Shown: piece after piece, positions 21,606-38,111 of the stretch
Numbering within the stretch: the first letter of the stretch is position 1
Layout: each line of letters starts with the position of its first letter
From: Micractinium sp. NFX-FRZ
Lineage: Eukaryota > Chlorophyta > Trebouxiophyceae > Chlorellales > Chlorellaceae
Length of the DNA: 64,000 nt
Reading direction: 5' to 3'
NCBI GenBank assembly: GCA_029339195.1
Contig: JAPTJF010000011.1
Coordinates: 265,848-329,847, forward strand
Notes under the pieces: generated by a model
Database searches by the model: none
Seen by the model: the letters and a program-made list of their open reading frames with translations, nothing else
What the model was told of the DNA's origin: nothing
Program-made: the position numbers and the translations under genes

Positions 21606-23508
21606 ATGGCCGACACTGTTGCAGAGTTCACAGCGCTGCCGCAGCGGCCACCCAGGGAGAGGCGCTCCTCAAAGCGTGCCAAGGTGGATGATGCGGGTGC
21701 AGAGGCGTCAGAGGGCGATGGCACCACAGCAACAGCGGCAGTGCCGCCACCACCGGCGGCGGCGGCGGCAGGAGCCGCAATCGCAGTAGCCTCGGCAGCA
21801 GGTGGAGCGGCAGCAACAGAAGCAGCAGGCGCGGGTCCTGGCAGCCAGCAGGAGCAGGTGCTGCAGCAGGGAGAGGAGCAAACAGAAGCAGAGTGTGCAG
21901 AGGGTGCTGCGAACGCCACCCCTGCGGCAGCGCAACTGGACCTGCCCGTGTACCGCTCTGCCGCGGTCAGGGATTACAAGTTTGAGTGTGAGTGGCGGAC
22001 GCGCGCAGGTGCCAGCAAGCATCAATTGCGCCTATCAAACGATGTATGGCGATGTTGCAAAACTGCTCCCTGGCCGAGGGTCCTGCATGCTGGGCACAGC
22101 TGCGCTGCCCCATTTGCCCGCTGAGCTTCCTCAGCCCTTCCGCCATGCCTCTGCCTGGCCCCCCTGTCCCTCATCTTTGGCTGTCTGCAGACCTGGACCA
22201 CACTGCAGACGTGCAGCTACATGCATGTGAGTGCAACCACGTGGTGCAGCCCTGCAACTCACCAGGGGGCACATTAGCACAGCACCGGCAGCACCACCCA
22301 TGCAGCCACTCTCATTCCTGGGGCAGACGTGTGCTCCTGTGCCGTTGCAGCCGTGTTGCTGCCAGCGCACCCTGCTGCTTGCTTGGCAGGGCCATGCCAC
22401 TGCCGCTCAACAGTGATCCTTCCACACCTGTGTGTCTGGTTGTAAAGCGCAGGGGGTGAGACGCTGCGGCAGGCGTTTGAGAATGTGGCCCTCTGCATGT
22501 TCAACTACATGACGCCGCTCAAGGGCATTGAAGTCGACCCATCCGCCACCAGGTGCGCCCCAGGTGCCATGCCGGCATTCAGGCTGCATCTTACAGCTGG
22601 TTGGGTGCGCCCCAGGTGCCATGCCGGCATTCAGGCTGCATCTTACAGCTGATTGGGTGGTTGGTTGGTGGATGGCGCCCTGCGGGTGTGCAGCCATGCA
22701 TCGCTGGCTGGCTGACACGACTGGCGCGGCCCGCCACCCTTGCTTCTCGCTACCGCACCGCAGCCCCTCTCAAACCCCTGCACACCTTTACGTCTACTGC
22801 CCCTTTGCTGGTGCTCCTTGTACCCTGCAGGCGGTACGAGGCGGAGGGCCACGACCTGCAGTCCCTGCTCTTCAACTTCCTGGATGAGCTGCTGTTTGCC
22901 TTCTCAACCGAGTTCTTTGTGCCCAAGCTCCTGCGCATCACACGCTTTGACCGCGCTGACGAGGGCGCAGCAGCAGGCGCAGCAGGCGGCGAGAGCGCAG
23001 CAGGCGCAGCAGGCGGCTGGCGCATTGAGGCGGAGGGGTGCGTAGTGGGCGTGGTGGGCGAGTGTGTGGGTGGCTTGCTCAGAGCTGGCCTGTGCAACGC
23101 CGCTGACGTGTGGGCTGCCTGCTTACCAAGGCAGCGGCCCCTGGGAGATGTTGCAGCCCTTCACCATGCCAGCTTCCAGCCCACCTGGCCTGAAGCCCCT
23201 GCCTCCCCCCTACCAAGCCTCTCCCATGTTCACACCCGTGCCCCTTCGCCCCGCCTGCTCTGGCCCCACCCCGCATGGCAGCTAGCACAAGCGGTTGTAA
23301 CCGCACCGCCATGTGTGCGGCCCCTCCTCACTCTGCTTCACTGCCCCCGCCTGTGACCCCTGGCACGCGCCCCGCCTGCAGCGAGGGGGAGCGGTTTGAC
23401 CGGCAGCGCCACGTGAGCGGCACCGAGGTCAAGGCCATCACCTATTCAGCCATGCAGATCAACGAGACACCCGGGGATGCAGAGGTGTTCGTCATCGTGG
23501 ACATCTGA
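21606..23508 (+). CDS. Archease (RtcB RNA-ligase cofactor)
   Basis: 283 residues in 5 exons: 21606-21987, 22191-22226, 22453-22552, 22831-23037, 23382-23508; phases close. The conserved archease core begins at about residue 120: YKFEYLDHTADVQLHAWGET, then FENVALCMFNYM, LLFNFLDELLFAFSTE, HVSGTEVKAITYSAMQI and a C-terminal VIVDI. These carry the His/Asp and final acidic metal-binding residues of the family. Archease promotes guanylylation and turnover of the RtcB tRNA ligase. Two things are odd: an Ala/Pro-rich N-terminal extension of about 115 residues and an Ala/Gly insertion (about 20 residues) in the loop after FDRADE. The usual family length is about 140-170. Confidence 0.92.
22553..22656 (+). 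repeat. 52-bp tandem duplication containing a splice donor
   Basis: Two nearly identical 52-base copies start at 22553 and 22605, each opening GTGCGCCCCAGGTGCC. The first copy is the donor end of archease intron 3, so the donor GTGCGC is duplicated inside the intron. Confidence 0.9.
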
Positions 23509-24364
23509 CGGCTGATGACGCGGCTGCCCGGCTGGCGCTGACGTGGCCCCAGCTGCTCAACTGGCACTGCCCTTTTGGTTGCCGTAGGCAATGTCGGAAG
23601 GGCGGCAGCAGCGGAAATGGCAGCCGGCATGCGGCGCTCTCTGTGCTAGGAGGCAGCAGCAACTGCAGCTGAAGCGTTGTGCCTGCTGCGCCTGCTCCCA
23701 CCATCCCGCACAGCTCCCACCACGCTGCCCCCACCATGCTGCACCTGTTGTGTGTTTGATACGCTGGGAGTATGAACATTACACTTGGGTGCGACCAAGG
23801 TCGATCAACCGCAGCTGCTGTGTCAGTTGGCATGCTGCTAAGAAGGCAGGAGAGGAAGCACGCGGTCTGATGCTGGCCAGGGACGAGCATGGCTCGGTTG
23901 TGAGGAGCACAAAATTGTGATCGCTTGGGGGTAGCACGGGTGGCTGCCGCTTCCCAGCGGCTCATCTACCCAGCCTGAGCGGGGGTGGGGCTGAGGCAGG
24001 CCCCGGGCGTGGGCCCTCGAGCCCAGGAAAAGGCATGCGTGATGCGGGCGCCGAGGCCCACCGGGAGCAGAATAAAATCAGAGCACAAAGGGAGAGGATG
24101 CACAGAAAGAATGGGTGCGCGACGCGCTTGAAGGGGGCGAGTGCTGCCTGCACACAGCTGGCCCAAGCGATTTGTACAAAGAGAGGGGTGGCACAGAATG
24201 ACATCGCAGGCACGCACGCCGCCAAAGAACAGGGGGGAGGGAGGGGGGGTTTATGAGGGTGGGGTGACAGGGTAGGGCAAACAATTGGAAGATATGAGGT
24301 GGGGCACAGGGTGGCCACCTGTGGGCAAGAGCACCGCGGACGGCAGCAGGCAGCAACCGCTAGC
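23509..24364. other. Convergent 3' region of archease and Pru-like gene
   Basis: Non-coding. A minus-strand TGTAA at 23783-23779 is a possible 3' end signal for the minus gene. AATAAA occurs near 24070 on the plus strand but is not the usual green-algal signal. Confidence 0.4.
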
Positions 24365-27300
24365 TCAGTCCAGCTTGGCATGCTTGCCAAGCAGGTCTGC
24401 CAGCTCAGCCACGCTGACCCGGCCAGTGTGCCCGCCAACAGCACCCTTGGCCCGAGTCGCAGCCGCGGCAGCAGGGTCTGCCTGCGTCAGCTCTCGAGAT
24501 GAGCCGCCCTGCCCGCCGCGCTTGCCGGCATCCAGGCCTGGCGGCTGGGCCAGCAGCGACTGCAGGTTGCCAATTGTGACGCGCCCCCCGGGCAGCACAG
24601 CAGGCGGCAGCGGACGCGTCGCTGGCGACGAGAACGCATGCCTGCGATGCTCAGGCGAGCCGGCAGGCTGGTCCAGCACGCTGCCCCCGCTGCCGCTGCT
24701 GCCAAAGCCCGCAATGAAGTGGCTGGGGCGAGGCGGCGTATCCACTACGCCTGCCACCTGCTGCTGGGGCAGCTGCTGCGGCTCAAGAGGCAGCAGCGCA
24801 GCTGCCGCGGCCGGCGAGGTGGGGCTGGCAGGGGCATCCGCCGGCGGGGGGCTGCGTCCCGTGGCCTGCCGCGCCAGCGCCTGCGCCCGCTCTACCTGCT
24901 GCTGCCGCGTGAGGCTGTCCCGCATCGCCTGCCGTGCCTGCCGTGCACGGTTCCGCTGCGCCCTGATGTTGCGGATCACAACCTCGGCCAGGCGCTCCTC
25001 TATGCGCTGCCGCCCGCTGCAGTCCACCGCTGCTTTGGCTTGGCACTCTGCCACGGCACGTGCGCGGCTGCTGGCCTCGGCAGGAAGGAGTGCGGGGTCG
25101 GCCCCCGCGGCCTCCACCTTCATGCCCACAACCACGCTGCAGCAAGCAGAGGGTGCGGGAAGGGCCAGGATGAGGGGCAGTGAGACAGGGTGTGGCAAGA
25201 GTGAGCAGCAGCAAGCACAGGGTGCTATTGAGTTGCAGAAGCAACACAGCAGTTCCGGTGCTGCTCACGAGCACACAGCAGAGAAAGAGATGGGCAGGCA
25301 TGCAGGCAGGTGCAATTGCACGCAGACAGGTGCAATAACATACTGTTCCTCTCTGCCAGCCCCTGGCCAGGCTGCTGTGCACTCCTCCAACCCTCTCCTA
25401 TGCACCGGCCCACCTGATGGTGCAGGGGCACACCACGTTGAAGCGGTGGTCCTGGTAGAGCGCTGCTGCTGTGGCCGACACAGTTGAGGAGCCGCATGCG
25501 ACCGCCGGGCTTCCAGGCTCGCCGGCGTAGGTGCCAGCAGCAGCAGATGCGTCGCCCGCAAGGCTGCCCGCCGGTTGCGACGCTACCCTGCCCGGCATGC
25601 GCACTGCTGCAGCCAAGTTGCGGCTGCTGGCATGCTGGCCCAGCAGCAGGCCAGGATTGCAGGGGCCGCCCTGCAGCAGCGGCGAGAGGTGCGCCCTGCC
25701 GCTGCCGCCGAATGCGGGCAGCGGATGCGCCGGGGAAGCTGCTGGCCCAGATGCGGCACTGCCATGTGCCACACTGTCCAGCTGCTGCCCTTCGCCCCAC
25801 TCGGCTTGCTCCAGCTGGTGCTTTGCAGCCGCCGCGGCCGCCGCACGCTGGTGCTCCGCTGCTGCCAGGTCAGCCTGGTGCACCCAGGCGCCCAGCTGCA
25901 CCAGCTGGCGTTCTGGCACGCCAGACCGCTTGGACAGCGTGGGCGGCCGCTTGAGCAGCGACTTGAGCCGGCCCAGGCTGTACACCGCCTTGCCTAGATC
26001 CTTATCAGCAAGCCAAAAGTACATTCGCGGTGCGCCAGCTGGCTCGCTGGCATCAGCTGCCGCTGCGCCGCCGGCTGCGTTTGCCCGGTGCTGCTGCAGC
26101 AGGCGGCTGGCGTCGGGCACGGCGGCTGTGGCGGCCTCCAGGTTGGCCTCTGCCACGTCATTGCGCACACGGATGTAGAAGGAGCGGCCAGAGGTGTCGC
26201 CCCGCAGCATGTGGATGGTCACCACTGCACGGAGAATTTCAAGTGGGCGGCAACACAGCAGCGGTCACACAACGAGCTGGGCGCTGCAGCACCACCCTTG
26301 CTGGCCATAGCCTTGCTGCCCATCCCTGTGTCTCATGCCCTGCCAGTCGACAGGCAGCAAGCAAGGGTGGGCAAGCTGCAGGTGGGCCTGTCCGCCATGG
26401 CAGCATCAACTGGACACATAGTGCGCACCACCCCCGTGCCCCAATTCTTTCCCCCGACACCCACGCTTCCCACCCACCTGGAGCGTCATCCAGCAGGTGT
26501 GCCTGTGCCGGGAAGTGTGCCAGCTCCTCCCACACCGCCACCGAGCAGGACTGCTGCAGGTGCGGCGGCTGGGCACTGCCGCTGCTGCTGCTAGTGCCAA
26601 CGCCGTCGTCCCTGCTGCCATGGTTGCCGGCGGCACTGCCAGAATCGTCGGCTCCGCTGCGGCTGGCGCTGCTCTCAGGGCTCGGTGCACAGCCCGCGCT
26701 GGCAGCTGCTGTGGCTGCCGCAGCCGCGCTTGTTGCTTCGTCCACCGCCGCGGCGCTCAGCTGCTGTGCCGACTGCCACACGAGGGAGAGCGAGTCGTCG
26801 GGCAGCAGCCAAAGGGACACAATCCCTTTGTCCTCTGTGGGCTGCAGCTTGGTGGGTGCTGACAGCTTGCGCGTCAGCCGTCCTACTGGCAGACTCAGCA
26901 GCGGCTCGCAAATGGCGGACATGAGAGCGCTGGCCTGCGTGGCCGTCAGTACAGGCGCCTGGTGCAGAGGCATGCCTGGCGCCGCCAGCATGACTGTCAT
27001 CTCCTGCCTGGCCCGGATGCAGGTGTCGCTGGTCAGCCGCGTCTCGGCACGGCAGTCGGGCAGGCGCGGCGCCAGCGTGGCCTGCCGAGCCAGCTGCCCG
27101 GGCGAAACGGGCACAGGCACTGCCGGCGCCGGCGTGCCGCCAGCATGCCCGCCGGCCGCAACACTGCTGGCATGGCTGCTGCTGCTGCCCTGCGCTGCTG
27201 CTTGTGGGTGGTCAGATGCTGGCAGCACCAGCTCAGCATCCTCGGCATCGCTTGCTGAGGCTTCGCTGACCGCCTCCTCCAGCGGGGCGCCCGCCTGCTG

Positions 27301-27384
27301 CCGCAGCCACGCCGCAAACCCCAGGCGCTGCACACGCGCAGCTGGGCCCCCCGCCTCCTGCTGATCAGTATGGCCGCCCTCCAT
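24365..27384 (-). CDS. Large low-complexity protein, possible Rpn13-type Pru domain
   Basis: 829 residues in 3 exons (minus): 27384-26478, 26224-25414, 25136-24365; phases close. Around residues 175-220 it reads GRLTRKL, TKLQPTEDKGIVSLWLL, DDSLSLVW, which parallels the start of the Rpn13/ADRM1 ubiquitin-receptor Pru domain (GK, TPDKRKGLVYI, DDSLIHFCW). After an insertion of about 110 residues come RSFYIRVRN and, past another Ala-rich insertion, RMYFWLADKD with LLKRPP, paralleling the later Pru strands and helix (RLFFWMQEP, LNNPP). Near the C-terminus are a coiled coil and two motifs, VTIGNLQSLL and VSVAELADLL, like the start of the Rpn13 UCHL5-binding domain. This is inference from pattern only; the insertions would be unusual, and it may be a paralogue rather than the true proteasome subunit. 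Confidence 0.75.
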
Positions 27385-28872
27385 CGGGCAGGCCCTGCAA
27401 CAGGTTCGTGGGCAGAAGGGCGGCGCGGTCAGGGGGTCTTTTTTGGCTGCTGGATAGCCCAGCGGAAACACAGGCTTCGGGTGCGTGCCCGACGCCACCG
27501 GGGCGGACCTGGTTCTGTAAAAGCCCCCATAACCAAGACCGGGCGTCACCAGAGCCGAACGCGCACTCGGAGCCCGACAGGCGGCCCCTTGTCCCTCACC
27601 TTCAGCGGGGCGTCACCCGCGCCGCGTTTCGCCGGCACTCGGTCAGCGCTATACAGCCGGACAGGGGCGGCACCAGGACTGCGGCGCGTCCTGACGAGAG
27701 CGAACAAGCTGGCCGGAGCGGCTCTGGGGCTGGACCGGGGCTGAGCGAGGGGGGACGCGATACAAGGCCAGCAGCACCGTGTCCTTGCCACCTAGCCCCC
27801 CACCAGGGGGCAGCCGCCCGGCGGCACAGCATGACGCAGCAGGCCCACGTTTTTTGAACCCACTTTGGCAGCTGGTTGAATCTGAAGGTGTTTTAGCAGC
27901 TGACGCTCTGTAGAATGTACGAAGGCACTCAGAGGCCGGAATTTGGAAACAGACTTGCCAGCCCACCAAGCATGTGTGCGGGACGCAAGCCCCTTGCAGG
28001 TCTCCCCCAGCACCTCTGTGTCTGGCTTCCCAAGCTTCAGCTTTCGAAATGTATCTACATCAAACAAGCCCTTCATGCTTGAAGCCATAACAGCAAAAAA
28101 TGAACACGGCAGCCACCGATGATGGCCGGGCGACACCAGGGGGAAGCTGAGGGGAAGGAGGTGACACAGCTCGCAGTAGGAAAAGAGCGTGGCACATTGC
28201 AACATGGTAATGCCCCACTGGTATTCTGTTGGGCTTCCCCCACGGCCCTGCGCCTGGACATGTGAGCCGCGCCCCGCAGAGGTGTCCATGCAGGGGGAAG
28301 GATGCAGGAAATTTCGAACTTCCCATGGGCCCTTCTGGGTGCCACTGCAGTGCCGCCGGTGGCGGCGCCTTTCTGGGCAGGGCTGCTTCCGGGCCCCGCT
28401 GCTAGCTCAGACATAGAACCCTCTTGCAGGGGCACTGCTGGGGTGCGTGGCGGGTGCGAGGCGCATGCGCACATGCCCGCAGGCTTGCCAAACGCTGCCG
28501 CCTAGACGCCCGCTCCTCGGCACCCCTGTGGGCAGGCGGGGCGGCACCTGCGGGGCTGCCCCCGGGCTGCGCTTCTAGCTGAAACATGCACCCCACATGT
28601 ACACGCATTGCTGGGGCATGTTGGTGGTTGGCGGCGCAGCAGGGCGCACGCGTGCATGCCTGTAAAGCATTCTGAACTGGCGAGGGTGGCTCCACTGCCT
28701 GTTCAGTGCGGAGCTGTTCTGTGCAGTGCCAGGCAGGCGCGGCCCACGGCCGAACTTGGACGCTGGAATGCCGCTCCAGGGCGCCGCGTTTACATGCTGC
28801 AGAGGGCGAGCTGGCTGGCGGCAGCGCAAGCAGTGGCGCTATCAGCGGCGCCAGTAGCAGCAGCAGCGGGCC

Positions 28873-28908
<36 letters not shown>

Positions 28909-28999
28909 GACTCTTGCTGCGGAGCACAAGCCGGCTAGCGGCAGCGCCTGCAGCAGCGGGCGCAACAGCAGCAGTGCATGGAAACTGGAGGAGGCTGCC
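27385..28999. other. Gene-poor stretch upstream of the Pru-like gene
   Basis: It contains the Pru-like gene's promoter, a weak candidate ORF (27792-28289) and, near 28330-28680, two diverged copies of a segment ending in CTAGCT plus ACATAG/AACATG motifs. No recognisable gene. Confidence 0.35.
27792..28289 (-). CDS. Hypothetical ORF, unrecognised
   Basis: A 165-codon open frame with an ATG at 28289 and an internal ATG (MASSMKGLFDVDTF). The second half is not low-complexity, uses a mixed residue set (KLKLGKPDTEVLGET, HAWWAGKSVSKF) and is less GC-rich than its neighbours. That could mean a real small exon or a decayed mobile-element fragment. I recognise no family, see no splice-supported partner exon, and rate it low. 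Confidence 0.25.
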   Translation of the reverse strand: MDTSAGRGSHVQAQGRGGSPTEYQWGITMLQCATLFSYCELCHLLPLSFPLVSPGHHRWLPCSFFAVMASSMKGLFDVDTFRKLKLGKPDTEVLGETCKGLASRTHAWWAGKSVSKFRPLSAFVHSTERQLLKHLQIQPAAKVGSKNVGLLRHAVPPGGCPLVGG

Positions 29000-29299
29000 A
29001 TGATGGCGGCAACCTATGCCAGTCTGGCAGAGACTGTGGCAGTCCTGGTGGAGCAGACGGTGCAGGCAGTGCAGGCAGAGAGGCTGGCAGCGGTGCAGGC
29101 AGTGCAGGCGGAGAAGCTGGTGGCGGTGGAGGCGCTCAAGCTGCAGCTGGCGGGCGCGGAGGCCAGGGCGGCGAGAGCGGAGGGCAGGGCGCAGAGTGCC
29201 AAGGCTACCTTGGCCGCCGAGGCGGCCGAGGCACAGCGCACTAAGAAGCAGCTGGAGCGCATGAAGAAGCAGATAAAGTCGCCTGCGGCGCATGCTTGA
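29000..29299 (+). CDS. Candidate small coiled-coil protein
   Basis: An open frame of 99 residues from ATG 29000 to TGA 29297-29299. It encodes an uninterrupted Ala/Gln/Glu/Lys heptad-like helix (LAETVAVLVEQTVQAVQAE, QRTKKQLERMKKQIK). The frame stays open upstream to about 28565 through a (AGC)n poly-Ser tract, so an upstream exon is possible. Two plus-strand TGTAA signals follow at 29789-29793 and 29867-29871, as expected for a transcript end. The coding DNA has internal direct repeats (GTGCAGGCAGTGCAGGC), so a repeat-derived ORF is the alternative. Confidence 0.35.
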   Translation: MMAATYASLAETVAVLVEQTVQAVQAERLAAVQAVQAEKLVAVEALKLQLAGAEARAARAEGRAQSAKATLAAEAAEAQRTKKQLERMKKQIKSPAAHA

Positions 29300-30202
29300 C
29301 CTGCTTGCTGCCGGTGGGTGTGGGCAGGGAGAGGGTGGGGACCCCGGGTCGGGAGGTGAATGTGACGGCCCATCAGGCAGCGGGGAGGCAGACAGGCAGG
29401 CAGGCGGGTGCACGGGCGGGCGGGTTGTGGGCGTCACTTTCCTCTGCTCTACATATCGAGAGTGGCCCTCCTCGCATTCGCCCTCCCCTCGTGCAGAGAA
29501 AAAGCACTGAGTGCTCGGCTGACGAGAACAGCAGGCGGCGGCGGGGTGCCAGTGGGTGGGCTGGAAAATGGGCGGAGCAAATGACAGGCAGCGACAGAGG
29601 TCAGCAGCTGGTTGCCGTCATCGCTGGATGCTCGAATTCTTTATGTTCAGGGAAAAGCGATGCGTGGCTGGTTGAAGCTGTGCACCCACCCAATGCACTG
29701 GACTGTAGCTGTGCTTAACCTGGGCAACCGCTGCCTGCCAGCCCAGCACCTGCCGGCCGTCGCTACCACCTGCTCCACCCTGTTCTGCTGTAACGGGCGC
29801 TTGCTGCCTCACCCTGCCTGAGCGCTCGAGTGTCCGTCAGAGGTAACAAAAACTTTGGAGGAGCAGTGTAAGGGATAAGATGTCATCAGTACGGGCGGGA
29901 CAGTAGAGCAGAGCAAAGAAGGCCTAGCAGGTGTGGTGTGGGTTGGTGGTCTCTTTTCCGTGTCCGGTGAGCAAGCTGCCTGCTGCCAATGAAGAAATTG
30001 ATGGGCCGACTGTCCGCGAATCACATGAAAGAGACATACGGGGTAATCGCTGCCAACGCGCCAACCGGTCGGGACAGAGCACCCGCCGGCACGCCTGGGC
30101 ACAGTTTGAGCTGAGACTGGAAGAGAGGCAGAGAGGGAGGGCGCCACCTCGGCGCCATGCTGCCGCTGGGATGCCGCAGCATGTCATTTGCTGCGTGGCG
30201 CC
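29300..30202. other. 3' flank between candidate coiled-coil ORF and Ca2+-ATPase
   Basis: No gene seen. It contains the two plus-strand TGTAA motifs noted above; no minus-strand TGTAA was found for the Ca2+-ATPase transcript. Confidence 0.35.
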
Positions 30203-37757
<7,555 letters not shown>

Positions 37758-38111
37758 CGACAGCCGATCACCAAGCGGACAACTTGTTGACGGGCGGCCG
37801 CGGGGCCAGGTGATAGGGCAATTGGCTACGACCCGGCTGTGGAAATTAGATCAAACATGCAAGCAGAAGAGGGTGAACTGCCTGCATGTGAGCCGGGGCA
37901 GCGTGCTGCGCTCTTAGTGGTGACTTGAGCGGCATCCCCACCTCCACCGGCCTCTGCGAATTTTTGATTTGGGAGCGGGTGCGCCGTTGATCAGGTTTGT
38001 TTCATCACAGTAGCCGTAGCCCCCCTTGGCCGCTTGTCCCCATCGCCGCCATCACGCTCACACGCGGCCATCACGCTGCCCCGCAGGTCCAGGGAGCATC
38101 ACAACGCCACC
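37758..38111. promoter_or_regulatory. Divergent promoter, Ca2+-ATPase / SAM synthetase
   Basis: A 354-base spacer between two head-to-head housekeeping genes; locally less GC-rich (GATTTGGGAG, GGTTTGTTTCATC). No specific element identified. Confidence 0.45.

Noticed and set aside
24285..25487. 400-codon plus-strand ORF
   Set aside because: Antisense of the Pru-like gene's third exon; low-complexity Ser/Ala/Arg product with no conserved motif.
26030..27364. 444-codon plus-strand ORF
   Set aside because: Antisense of exons 1-2 of the Pru-like gene; typical high-GC opposite-strand opening.
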